Shown one piece after another: positions 1 through 9,863 of a stretch of DNA of 64,000 bases. The stretch lies in assembly GCA_003138895.1 (NCBI GenBank), contig PLHJ01000006.1, positions 1 through 64,000 of the forward strand, read 5' to 3'. A program made the position numbers and the translations under genes. Under the pieces are notes generated by a model, which was given only the letters and a program-made list of their open reading frames with translations, was not told where the DNA came from and searched no databases. This stretch comes from Acidimicrobiaceae bacterium. Its GTDB lineage: Bacteria > Actinomycetota > Acidimicrobiia > Acidimicrobiales > RAAP-2. Positions within the stretch are counted from its first letter, which is position 1. Every line of letters begins with the position of its first letter.

Positions 1-66
1 GAATCAGCAGCGGATAGGTCCACTTAGAGGACTTAATAGAATCGGTCCCCACCGCTTAGTGGAATT

Positions 67-108
67 CAATGTCCGGGCCGATCCCCACGGGGATCGGCCC
101 GGACATTG
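67..108. terminator. Perfect 20-bp inverted repeat with 2-nt centre; probable strong terminator hairpin of an upstream operon
   Basis: caatgtccgggccgatcccc-ac-ggggatcggcccggacattg; no pronounced U-tract. Confidence 0.6.
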
Positions 109-738
109 TGAAGCGTGTGACCACACCCCGGATTGTGCCGAGGTCATGCCATCGCGCCACCATCCAGCGATCAGGTGACTAGGTAATTGGAATGGCCAAA
201 ATAGCTTTCAAAACTCGAATGAATTACTCGTTTTGATTCGTCGTTTTGACGTAGACCTTGTTTGGCCTTAAGGTTCTTTGACTTAGGGCGTATTTCGCCC
301 TATTAGCTACTCCAGACCTCGGTAGCGGACGATTGTTGCAGGGAACACGTCCGAGGAGAGGTCAATGGAATTGTTTAGTCAACGACAGTGTCGGTACGGT
401 CGCGTCGCAGTTGGCATTGATTGCCCGCACCGCATCGTGATGCGAACAGAAATCGAACGAACATGAAACGTCGAGTTGACTCACGCCGTGTCACCAAATG
501 GAACTCGCGTGTTTAAACGAACGAGAAACCGACTTCGGCGAAGTAACGGGACGTATCGAAAAACAACAATGCCGTGGCGCCAGAATTTCATGATTGTCCC
601 TACACGGCGTTACCAGCAAGGCAATGATTCGACGGATAGTGGCGAGTGGTCGGTTCCCTCCTAACGGCGTACGGCTGCTAAGGGAATAGCGACCAGCTTC
701 CAGTAAGTTCAGCGTGTTGGTCTGACTCGAGGAGGATA

Positions 739-1329
739 ATGCACGCACTGTCCTTAGTTCTCATCTGCGCGGGACTGGGCACCGGCGTAACGTCGCTTGT
801 TGTCTTGCATCTTTTACCGACGGGACTTTCGCCTATCCGAAATCCTGTCAGTCAATATGGCATCTCCAAGTATCGTGCGGGCTACCGGAACATGACGATC
901 GCTTACGGTGTCGCCGGCGTGGGCGCTGCCATAGGAATTGCCTCGCTTCCAGGATCACCGGCGGTCACCGTTTTGTTGTGCGCAATCTTTGCTATTGCTC
1001 GAGCCGTCATTAGTTGGTACCCCATGGACGAACCTGGTGGTGAACGAACTGTCACGGGTCGACGTCACGGCTTGTTGGCCATCGCCGCCTTTTTGGCGAT
1101 TGCCCTTGCGAGTAGGCAATTTGCGGTTTTGCTGAACCATGACAATGTGCAGCCTGGCCTCGCAACGGCGAGCAACGTGTGCGGACTCGTCATGTTGGCT
1201 TCTCTCATTATCACCGTGTTTGTTCGCCGAGGCGGTCTGCCTGGGTTTGGGGCCGTTGAGCGAGTGTTTTACCTCGGCGCGACGGCATGGCTCGTGGTCG
1301 TTGCGGTGTTAATGAGTCGTCTCGGCTAG
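739..1329 (+). CDS. DUF998-like integral membrane protein
   Basis: Multi-TM ORF with NPVSQYGISKYRAGYRNM motif; SD gaggagg upstream. Confidence 0.7.
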   Translation: MHALSLVLICAGLGTGVTSLVVLHLLPTGLSPIRNPVSQYGISKYRAGYRNMTIAYGVAGVGAAIGIASLPGSPAVTVLLCAIFAIARAVISWYPMDEPGGERTVTGRRHGLLAIAAFLAIALASRQFAVLLNHDNVQPGLATASNVCGLVMLASLIITVFVRRGGLPGFGAVERVFYLGATAWLVVVAVLMSRLG

Positions 1330-1345
1330 GAGCGCCACGACTCTT

Positions 1346-2401
1346 TTAGGGCGCCAAGGTCAATTCGTCGTTGTTCGGCGGTACGGGAGTCTTCCTTTGT
1401 GCGGCTCTCATCAGAAAGAAAAAGCAGATCCAACCCACTAGAACAAAAAGCCAAAAACTAATCAGGCGATAGACAATGACTGCCGAGAGTGCGAAAGCCC
1501 GATGCGCGCCGTAGGCAACGAGTACAACCGTGAGGCTGCCTTCAACAATGCCTATTCCGCCGGGTACGAGCGGCAGCGCGGAGACCAGTTGCGCAACCGC
1601 GTAGGCGAGTAACAACCCGTACCAAGGAACGGCTCCGCGTACGCACGCAAAACTAGCAACGAGACAACCGGCGTCAAAGAGCCACGTTGTTATTGCCCAG
1701 GCGAGAATTTCACTTTGGTCTCGAAGCGAAAGATGCAACGTTCGCATGATGGCGAGGACTTGGTCGATACTCTCTTTTACGTTGCCTCGTGGATGTCCCG
1801 TGATTCGCTGCACCAATCGGATGATTGACGCCAACGTATTGACCAACAGATGGCGGCGCACGAGCAGAGTTCCAAGAATCAGGACAACAACAAATGCAAC
1901 GAGCGTCGTTGCGAGAATATTCTGGTGAATACCACCGCTGGCGGCTACGACAATGCCGGCCAGAACAATGATGGCGAGACCGGTCGTCGCGGCGAGCAGC
2001 TGTGTGAGCACGGTCCATCCAGCGAGTGAAGCGTCCGCACCAATACGGCGGTACTGTCCGAATCGAAATGCCCCGGCGAACGCTGGTGCCCCAGGCAACG
2101 TGTTCGCAATGCTGTTGTTCGCGAGCGAGACCGGGAAAAAAGTCCACGGCGAAATGTCCACGGATCCCACGTGAAGAATTCGTCGTTGCAACAGGGTGAA
2201 ACTCGCGAGCGACAAAGTCTCACTAAGCAAAGCCACGACGGCCCACAATGGTCGTGCGTTCGACAGAACGGTTGATGTACCAGAGAGCTCGTTTCGGTCG
2301 TGGAACAAAACGAACAGGATTATGGTTCCCAACAACAATCCCAGGCACCAACGAATTCGAGGCCACCAAGGGCGACTCTGTTGCGGGGCGACCATCGTCA
2401 T
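1346..2401 (-). CDS. Lysylphosphatidylglycerol synthase TM-region / UPF0104 family membrane protein
   Basis: Multi-TM protein with ALPLVPGGIGIVEGSL motif typical of the family. Confidence 0.75.
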   Translation of the reverse strand: MTMVAPQQSRPWWPRIRWCLGLLLGTIILFVLFHDRNELSGTSTVLSNARPLWAVVALLSETLSLASFTLLQRRILHVGSVDISPWTFFPVSLANNSIANTLPGAPAFAGAFRFGQYRRIGADASLAGWTVLTQLLAATTGLAIIVLAGIVVAASGGIHQNILATTLVAFVVVLILGTLLVRRHLLVNTLASIIRLVQRITGHPRGNVKESIDQVLAIMRTLHLSLRDQSEILAWAITTWLFDAGCLVASFACVRGAVPWYGLLLAYAVAQLVSALPLVPGGIGIVEGSLTVVLVAYGAHRAFALSAVIVYRLISFWLFVLVGWICFFFLMRAAQRKTPVPPNNDELTLAP

Positions 2402-2463
2402 AAACTACCCACCACGTCGTGTCATCACTAAGTACGACACGACGCTGTAACTAGCACGATTGA

Positions 2464-4770
2464 GTGAGACAACGTATGTCACAGACATTTGAGGGACACG
2501 TTGGTCGTGATTGGCGTGATTCAACACCGTGGTGGCCTTCAAGGCCAACGCCACCCGCGGACGCCCCGAACGTCGTACTCGTCGTTCTCGACGACGTTGG
2601 CTTCGCGCAGTTGGGTTGTTACGGGTCCAATATCGAAACGCCCGTTATCGACGCTTTGGCGGCGGGCGGTGTGCGTTTATCGAATTTTCACACCACGTCG
2701 CTGTGTTCACCAACACGGTCGTGCTTGCTGACAGGACGAAACCATCACCGAAACTCAATGGGTCGCGTGGCGGACCTCGCGGTGGGATTTCCTGGTTACT
2801 GGGGGAGTATTCCCAAAGAAAACGGATTTCTCTCCGAGGTTTTACGCGACGCTGGTTACGCGACGTACGCCGTAGGAAAGTGGCACCTTACGCCGGAAGA
2901 CGAAACAAACAATGCCTCGTCACGAGCGACCTGGCCCCTCGCGCGAGGCTTTGATCGATGGTACGGATTCCATGGTGGCGAGACCCACCAACTCGTTCCC
3001 GCGCTCTTTCACGATAATCACGCCGTGACGCCACCATTCAGCGAAGCCAACGACTATCACTTGAGCACTGATTTGGCCAACCGAGCGATTGAGTTTCTTA
3101 GCGATCTTCGAGCGGTCGACGCAAAACAACCGTTCTTTTTGTATTTTGCCACCGGTGCTTGTCATTCGCCCCACCAGCCGCCACCGTCGTGGCGTGAACA
3201 CTATGCCGGTCGATTTGACGTGGGCTGGGATGCGTGGCGCGACGAAACCTTCGCCCGTCAATTGGCTATGGGGCTACTTGCGCCTTCAACGAAACTTTCA
3301 CCTCGACCACCGTGGGTGCCACCGTGGGATCAACTGAGCCAGCACGAAAAGGTCGTCGCTGCTCGTTTTATGGAGTGTTTCGCAGGATTCCTCTCGCATG
3401 CCGACGAACAGATTGGTCGCGTGTTGTCGTTTCTTCGCGATATCGATGAATTTGAAAACACGCTGGTGATTCTCGTCTCCGATAACGGTGCCAGTGCGGA
3501 AGGTGGCGCCGAAGGTTCGATTAATGACGTGCGCCTGTTTAACTTTGACCCGGCGTCACCGCACGAGATGTATGAGCGACGTGACGAAATTGGCAGTGCC
3601 ACGACGCACAACAATTATCCGTGGGGTTGGACGATGGCGGGTAATACTCCCTTTCGTCGCTGGAAGCGAGAAGTGCATCAAGGCGGTGTTGCTGATCCGT
3701 GCATAGTGCATTGGCCAGCGTCGTTGGTAGTGCAAGGAGAGATCCGAAACCAATTCACCCACGCCATCGACGTGTATTCAACAATTACTGAATTGGTTGG
3801 CATTCCTCAACCCGAAACAATTGACAGCGTCGCACAGTCACGTGTTGACGGGCTCAGTTTTGCTTACGTGTTGACCGAAGCCGGCACGAGTGCCGCAGAG
3901 GAGCATCAGACGCAGTACTTCGAAATGTTTGGCTCGCGTGGGATTTATCACAATGGATGGAAAGCCGTTGCTTTTCATCCGATTGCGCCGCTCTACGACG
4001 ATCAAAATCCCAATGACTCGTTTGACAATGACGTTTGGGAACTCTACGACGTGCGTAATGATCGTTCGGAAGTCCACGACGTCGCGAGCGAGCACCCCGA
4101 ACGTCTGGAGGAACTAAAGAAACTCTGGTGGCACGAGGCGGAGAACAACGACGTGTTACCTCTCGACAATCGCGTGCTGTGGGCACTCGTGCATCCCAAG
4201 CCTGATCATCGCCAAGAACGCTCAGTGTTCCGATATTTTCAAGGAGCTGGACCCGTCCCCGAATCTGTGGCCGTCAATGTGCGAAATCGCTCGCATCGAT
4301 TGGTAGTCAATCTCACGCTGCCCGCCAGTGGTCCGATTGATGGCGTACTACTTGCCCTCGGGAGCGCACTCGGCGGTTGGTCGCTGCATATTCTTAACGA
4401 GCACCTTGTGTATGTTCACAACCTCTACGGGTCGGCACGACACGTGATTCGATCAAAGGAGGCACTACCGCCTGGGCGCCACGAGGTTCGCTTTTCGTTT
4501 ACGAAAGACACCGGTGCGGGCGGCATTGGTCAACTGTTTGTCGACGAACAACTTGTTGGCGAAGGCGTCATCGAACGTTTTACTCCGTCGGGCTTCAACG
4601 CCACGGGCGTCGGGCTCACCTGCGGATATGAGTGGGGTCCGCCCGTTGGCGAAAGTTACGTTGCGCCGTTCACGTTCCCTGGGATTATTCACCGGGCGGT
4701 CGTCGAGACCACGGGTCCCGTCGTGCGAGATCCCATGGCGGAGATTGAAGCAATTCTCTCCGAGCAGTAA
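2464..4770 (+). CDS. Arylsulfatase (type I sulfatase)
   Basis: NVVLVVLDDVGFAQLGCYG; CSPTRSCLLTGRN active-site signature; VGKWHL. Confidence 0.93.
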   Translation: MRQRMSQTFEGHVGRDWRDSTPWWPSRPTPPADAPNVVLVVLDDVGFAQLGCYGSNIETPVIDALAAGGVRLSNFHTTSLCSPTRSCLLTGRNHHRNSMGRVADLAVGFPGYWGSIPKENGFLSEVLRDAGYATYAVGKWHLTPEDETNNASSRATWPLARGFDRWYGFHGGETHQLVPALFHDNHAVTPPFSEANDYHLSTDLANRAIEFLSDLRAVDAKQPFFLYFATGACHSPHQPPPSWREHYAGRFDVGWDAWRDETFARQLAMGLLAPSTKLSPRPPWVPPWDQLSQHEKVVAARFMECFAGFLSHADEQIGRVLSFLRDIDEFENTLVILVSDNGASAEGGAEGSINDVRLFNFDPASPHEMYERRDEIGSATTHNNYPWGWTMAGNTPFRRWKREVHQGGVADPCIVHWPASLVVQGEIRNQFTHAIDVYSTITELVGIPQPETIDSVAQSRVDGLSFAYVLTEAGTSAAEEHQTQYFEMFGSRGIYHNGWKAVAFHPIAPLYDDQNPNDSFDNDVWELYDVRNDRSEVHDVASEHPERLEELKKLWWHEAENNDVLPLDNRVLWALVHPKPDHRQERSVFRYFQGAGPVPESVAVNVRNRSHRLVVNLTLPASGPIDGVLLALGSALGGWSLHILNEHLVYVHNLYGSARHVIRSKEALPPGRHEVRFSFTKDTGAGGIGQLFVDEQLVGEGVIERFTPSGFNATGVGLTCGYEWGPPVGESYVAPFTFPGIIHRAVVETTGPVVRDPMAEIEAILSEQ

Positions 4771-4774
4771 GCAG

Positions 4775-6379
4775 TTAGTGGTTGGTTACCGTGACAGTCT
4801 TTGATCGGTAGGAGTGACCGTAGCCCGTGTAGGTGGCGTATATGGCGACGGTTTTCGTACCGGGATTAGCCACGTTGAGCAAGCACTGACCAAACGGACT
4901 TGGTATGCACGTCACGACTTTGGTTCCCACGTGGACCGTGACACGACTCGTTGGATAGATGCCCAGGCTGTTCGCTGCGACGCCGGTGATCTGAACGGTA
5001 AGAGGCGACGAAGCAGCTTCGCTGGGAGAGGCCCACGCACTAAACGTGGGAGAAGCAACGGGAATAACGAAGAGAGGGTCAGTGGGAACCGAATAGCCGT
5101 ACTTGTTATATGCCTGTGTCGTGACGTAATACACGGATCGATTGTGTAGACCCTTGATAATGCAGTTCGGTTCAAAGTAAACGGGGGCGTTGCAAGTTTT
5201 GGTGCTGCCGGCGCTACTAATCGTCACGAGGTAGCGAAGCACCGGCGAGGTTCCTGGACTTTTTGGCGGATGTTGGTACGTCCAGACTTCTTGATTGTGA
5301 ATATTTCCCGACACCTGCTGGGGGGAGGTGGGCGTTACCTGCGAACAGTTGGCGCTCGGTGTTAAAGAAGCAATACTCCCGGTGGCATCAACAGCCACAA
5401 ATTGACCGGCGCCGTACGCAACTGCGGACCACGTTGACGTTGGATCGGTGGGCACGGAAACGTACGTCCACGATGAACCCATAGATGACGAGAGAAAGTT
5501 GTTGCCCGACGAAGATGCGCTTCCTCCGGCGACGTAGCTACCACAACCGTACGCAACTGAGTCAATGGGTTGGGCGGGTGAAAATTGATTGAGACTCCAG
5601 ATAGCGCCGAGGACAGAAGTTCCCACTTCGCCCGAACCGTCACGATTAAGAGCAACGAAGTTGCCATTGCCGTACGCGACCGTGCCCCACGAGGTACCTG
5701 GCTTCGTGGCCGGATAGAAAGCCCAATGCACGCCGTCAGTCGAAAGAAGCGTGTCACCTTGATGAGCGTCAACTGCAATGAACCGGCCGTTGCCGAAAGC
5801 AACGCCGGTGAAGTCATCAAGTCGACGAGAGAAGGTGGTAGTCCACGTCGCACCGTTTGGCGAAGTAGCGATTTGACCGTTTGCACTCACGGCCACGAAA
5901 TGACCTTGTCCGTACGTAAGTGCGGTCCATAGACCGAACGGTCCGGCGGACGCCGTCCAATTCGTTCCGTTGGTCGACACCATCTCTTCGGGTCCACTCG
6001 TGGATGACGAAAGTGCCACAAATTGTCCGCCGCCGTACGTCATGGTTTGCCACGCACCAGAGGGTGCGGGATCTTCCGTCCACGTGGATCCGTCCGTTGA
6101 CACGGCAACGGTGGCGCCGTGACCGACGGCAACCCATTCATTGTTGGCGTAGTCCACCGCGTACCAATTCCCAGTGGGTAAGGGGGTGGCGGCGACGGTC
6201 CAGGAACTCGACGGAGTTGATCCCGACGAAGTTACCGACGGCAGGGCGACGATGCTAGCGAAGAGAGCAACGACGAAGAGAAATGGGGCGAAATTGAAAC
6301 GACTGCGAGAATTCACGATGACCACGTCTTTCTTTCTCAAACGGATACACATCTTTCTTCGAAATTCACCCGAGGGCAA
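4775..6379 (-). CDS. Secreted protein with seven beta-propeller-like repeats and a C-terminal FN3/Ig-like region
   Basis: Hydrophobic N-terminal signal; seven copies of W-x-x-V-A-Y-G-x-G-x-F-V-A-V; start codon uncertain. Confidence 0.75.
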   Translation of the reverse strand: MPSGEFRRKMCIRLRKKDVVIVNSRSRFNFAPFLFVVALFASIVALPSVTSSGSTPSSSWTVAATPLPTGNWYAVDYANNEWVAVGHGATVAVSTDGSTWTEDPAPSGAWQTMTYGGGQFVALSSSTSGPEEMVSTNGTNWTASAGPFGLWTALTYGQGHFVAVSANGQIATSPNGATWTTTFSRRLDDFTGVAFGNGRFIAVDAHQGDTLLSTDGVHWAFYPATKPGTSWGTVAYGNGNFVALNRDGSGEVGTSVLGAIWSLNQFSPAQPIDSVAYGCGSYVAGGSASSSGNNFLSSSMGSSWTYVSVPTDPTSTWSAVAYGAGQFVAVDATGSIASLTPSANCSQVTPTSPQQVSGNIHNQEVWTYQHPPKSPGTSPVLRYLVTISSAGSTKTCNAPVYFEPNCIIKGLHNRSVYYVTTQAYNKYGYSVPTDPLFVIPVASPTFSAWASPSEAASSPLTVQITGVAANSLGIYPTSRVTVHVGTKVVTCIPSPFGQCLLNVANPGTKTVAIYATYTGYGHSYRSKTVTVTNH

Positions 6380-6579
6380 GTGCGCGAACTCGACGACTCG
6401 TCGTAATTCTTATTGTTTTTCCGCGATTCTCCGTCGCCTTGGGCAGCGAAGGCCGTACCAAGCACTAGTCGGCTAGAAAAACTGTCTTGGCGAGGCCGAA
6501 TGGTTTTCGCAATCTTCCTAAGAAGAATTTCCGACGTGAGGAGGATGGGGGTACCTTTCGTCGACGTTTAAGATTGAAT

Positions 6580-6957
6580 ATGCGAAAAATCGTCGTAGCG
6601 CTCCTACTCCTTGCGGGCGGAGTGTCGCTCGCGGCGTGTGGAAGTGCAACCTCACACGCAATCGCTTATGCCCCCTCGAAGAATTGCAAGATTTCGACGG
6701 GCAATTTTGATTTGGCAGGGTGCAACTTTGAAGATGCCAAATTACAAAACGCGGATCTGCAGGGTGACGACCTGGAGCGTGCGAATCTCGCGAACGCCAA
6801 TTTAGATGGGGCTGATATTCAAGGAGCCAACGTGAAGGACGTCGTGGCTCTTGGACTTCACACCAATGATGCAACAGTGTGTACGAATGGTTACAACGGA
6901 CCCTGCACGGTTGCGGGCCTCAAGGGTCAAACAAGCGGTCAGCCCACGGGCTCGTAG
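6580..6957 (+). CDS. Pentapeptide-repeat lipoprotein
   Basis: MRKIVVALLLLAGGVSLAAC lipobox; A(D/N)LxxA repeats; start moved to internal ATG 6580. Confidence 0.75.
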   Translation: MRKIVVALLLLAGGVSLAACGSATSHAIAYAPSKNCKISTGNFDLAGCNFEDAKLQNADLQGDDLERANLANANLDGADIQGANVKDVVALGLHTNDATVCTNGYNGPCTVAGLKGQTSGQPTGS

Positions 6958-6979
6958 CGACAATGTCTACGACTGCGCG

Positions 6980-7459
6980 CTAGGAAGCGTTTTGTTGCCC
7001 TCGAAGAGTCCGGTCCAAGATGCCGAGCGTCGCACGGAGAGAACTTTCAGCAATGATGGGAAAGGTAATTCGCTCCTTCCACTCCTCGTCGACGTTTGAC
7101 CAGTCGTAATAAGAGGTGACGATTGTTCCTCCCTCTGTTGGCGTCAGGCGGTACCCGTACACGTGGCCAATTTGTGGACGAATTCGTCCCTGCACCGTCC
7201 AGGCAATTTCTTCATTTAGGGTGAACGCCGTAATGACAACGTTCACGTCGTAGAGGCCGAGCGGCACGTCGTTTAGCGCTTCGCGGTCCATATGAACAAC
7301 AAATTGGTCGCCCACGGCCCCAACGGAACTGCCTTCCGCGCTCATCAACATGCCCGAACTGTCAATGACGACATGGCCCTGTGGGTCGCTGAGCAACTGA
7401 AATATGGTCGACGCATCAACCGGAATAGTTCGAGAAACTTCGAGACGAGTGTCGGTCAT
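6980..7459 (-). CDS. SRPBCC (START/polyketide cyclase-like) family protein
   Basis: VSRTIPVDASTIFQLLSDPQGHVVID N-terminus. Confidence 0.75.
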   Translation of the reverse strand: MTDTRLEVSRTIPVDASTIFQLLSDPQGHVVIDSSGMLMSAEGSSVGAVGDQFVVHMDREALNDVPLGLYDVNVVITAFTLNEEIAWTVQGRIRPQIGHVYGYRLTPTEGGTIVTSYYDWSNVDEEWKERITFPIIAESSLRATLGILDRTLRGQQNAS

Positions 7460-7561
7460 GGAATTATCTTGGCATCTTTAGCTTCGTGGTCGTTGCTTTT
7501 TTGACCGCTCCGTCGAATTCCTAAGACGCAACTCCCAAATCATTGGAGTCCAGGACCTATC

Positions 7562-8611
7562 GTGGTGATGGAACTGAGGAGCATTATGTCGAATCGCCAG
7601 GTTGTCCTAAAGCAACGCCCGTCGGGTCTCGTGAGTGAAACCACGACCGCAGTGGTGTCGTCACCCGTTCCAACGTGTGGACCAGACGAAGCGCTGGTCC
7701 GCGTTGGAATTTTGTCCATCGATCCCACCATTCGCACGTGGATGGATGATGCACCGGGCTACCTGCCTCCCATTGGCATTGATGACGTGATTCGCTCGGG
7801 CGGCGCGGGCGTGGTGACGGAGTCGAAGTCGTCGAGATACAACGTCGGCGACATCGTGTTCGGTATGACGGGGTGGCAGGAATGGGCGCTCGCTACGGAA
7901 GAAAATCGCTATTCGGTGATTCCCAAGGGCATGGGGCTTGATTTACCGACGGTCATGAACGTGTTGGGCATCACCGGTATAACTGCGTACTTTGGGATGT
8001 TGGACGTTGGTGAGATGCGTGAAGGCGACGTGGTCTTGGTTTCTGGTGCTGCTGGCGCTACCGGTTCGGTCGCCGGACAGATTGCAAAGGCGCGAGGAGC
8101 AAAAAAGGTCGTGGGCATTGCTGGTGGACCTGAGAAATGTGCCGAGGTGGTCGAACTCTATGGCTTTGATGAGTGTCTGGATTACAAGGAGACAAAACTG
8201 CTGCAGCGAATTCGCGCGGCTTGTCCCGATGGTGTGAACGTCTATTTCGACAACGTAGGTGGCGACGTCTTGGACGCCGCACTCGCCAACGTCGCCATGA
8301 ATGCTCGAGTTGTTTTGTGCGGAGCGATTTCGCAGTACAACGACACGTCCGCGTCAACGGGCATCAAGAACACGTTCATGCTCATCGTCCGACGCGCCAA
8401 GATGGAGGGCTTTATTGTTCTCGATTACACGAGTCGGTATCCCGAAGCGCAAATGGAGTTAGCCGGTCTGGTGCTGAGTGGCTCGCTTCGTCACCAAGAG
8501 GAGATTGTGGCAGGGCTTGAACACGCACCAGAGGCTCTGAACATGCTGTTTTCGGGAAAGAATCATGGAAAGACTCTGGTCATGGTCGACGAGACCGTAA
8601 CGCTTGACTGA
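7562..8611 (+). CDS. NADP-dependent medium-chain oxidoreductase (curcumin/prostaglandin reductase-like)
   Basis: VSGAAGATGSVAGQIAKARGAKKVVGIAGG nucleotide-binding motif; start may be internal. Confidence 0.85.
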   Translation: MVMELRSIMSNRQVVLKQRPSGLVSETTTAVVSSPVPTCGPDEALVRVGILSIDPTIRTWMDDAPGYLPPIGIDDVIRSGGAGVVTESKSSRYNVGDIVFGMTGWQEWALATEENRYSVIPKGMGLDLPTVMNVLGITGITAYFGMLDVGEMREGDVVLVSGAAGATGSVAGQIAKARGAKKVVGIAGGPEKCAEVVELYGFDECLDYKETKLLQRIRAACPDGVNVYFDNVGGDVLDAALANVAMNARVVLCGAISQYNDTSASTGIKNTFMLIVRRAKMEGFIVLDYTSRYPEAQMELAGLVLSGSLRHQEEIVAGLEHAPEALNMLFSGKNHGKTLVMVDETVTLD

Positions 8612-9863
8612 ATTAACCCGTCGCTACCTCAACTTTTTGCGCACCGGTGACCGTGTCGCCGCGGCGCTCTTCGTCGTAGCGCTGGCTGCAGGTTACGCAC
8701 AATTTGGTGCCGTTGCGTCACTTGACGACGTGGCGAAACATTTTGGTCATGTCACGGATTCGGGAACCATTCAAGGAGTGGTTGGTTTATCAGGGACCAT
8801 AATTGGTCTCGGTCTCGCTGTGTTGCGGCTCTCATCGTTGGGTGCTCTTCCACTCAGCTCCTTAGCCGACCGATGGGGAAGGAAGCGAGTTCTTCGCCAA
8901 ATTTTCACGACGGGCCTCATCGTTACGTCCTTTGCGGCACTAAGTCCCAGCTACTGGTTTTTTGTTGCGTGTTTTGCGTTCGCTCGACCGCTGCTTTCTG
9001 CTTCGTCAACGTTGATTCAGGTCATGACCGTTGAACTTTCGATAACCGCGGTGCGCGCTCGGCGACTTGCCTTCATCGCTGCCGGAGCTGGTATTGGCGC
9101 GGGACTCGCTGCGGTGTTGCACGGACTAATTCGTGGCCCCAATTCATTTCGTTGGTTGTTTGCTTCGGCGCTCATCTTTTTGTTGAGCGTGCGACCGCTA
9201 CTCAAAATCATTCCAGAGTCGGCGATCAACACGAGTACTCGTCCATCAGCGCGCATCGGTGCGGTGCCGCGCGATCTCTGGTTCCGATTATTCGTGGTGT
9301 CGATGGTCGCGGCAACTATTGGCATTATTACGGGACCGGCGAATGGATTTGCGTTTGTCTACGGCGAAGGTGTTTTGAAATTGTCACCGCATCTCGTTGC
9401 GTTCGTCGTCACGCTAAGCGCGTTTACGGGACTACTCGGCCTCATTCTTGGCCGTCGTTTGGCGGACCGGATTGGACGACGCTGGACAACGGCAATTGGC
9501 GTTCTTGGTTCTGCTCTTACGAGTACCTTCGCCTACAGTGGCGGGCGTTCGAGTTTCATCGTGGGTTACATGGTGGGCGTTACCGCGGCGGGACTACTTG
9601 CACCGGCCGTTTCCGCATTGGCCACTGAAGTCTTTCCGGAGTCCTTTCGCGCCACGACCGGCGGCTGGTTCGTCGTGGCTGGAGTGATTGGTGGCATCCT
9701 TGGGCTCGCGGTCTTTGGCTACGTCAGCGATTCCGTGCACACGACGCTCACGATTAACGCACTTCGAGTTCCGGCGCTGGTGACGTTTCTTCCCTTGTTG
9801 CCCTCGTTGCTGCTCCTTCGCTATCTTCCAGAAACGAAAGACGTCGTACTCAGCTCAACGTGA
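8604..9863 (+). CDS. MFS transporter
   Basis: Multi-TM with SLADRWGRKRVL and GRRLADRIGRRW MFS motifs. Confidence 0.85.
   Translation: MTELTRRYLNFLRTGDRVAAALFVVALAAGYAQFGAVASLDDVAKHFGHVTDSGTIQGVVGLSGTIIGLGLAVLRLSSLGALPLSSLADRWGRKRVLRQIFTTGLIVTSFAALSPSYWFFVACFAFARPLLSASSTLIQVMTVELSITAVRARRLAFIAAGAGIGAGLAAVLHGLIRGPNSFRWLFASALIFLLSVRPLLKIIPESAINTSTRPSARIGAVPRDLWFRLFVVSMVAATIGIITGPANGFAFVYGEGVLKLSPHLVAFVVTLSAFTGLLGLILGRRLADRIGRRWTTAIGVLGSALTSTFAYSGGRSSFIVGYMVGVTAAGLLAPAVSALATEVFPESFRATTGGWFVVAGVIGGILGLAVFGYVSDSVHTTLTINALRVPALVTFLPLLPSLLLLRYLPETKDVVLSST

Noticed and set aside
5360-6160. Recurrent ccgtacgcaac-like k-mers that look like DNA repeats
   Set aside because: Explained by the encoded VAYG repeats of the beta-propeller protein.
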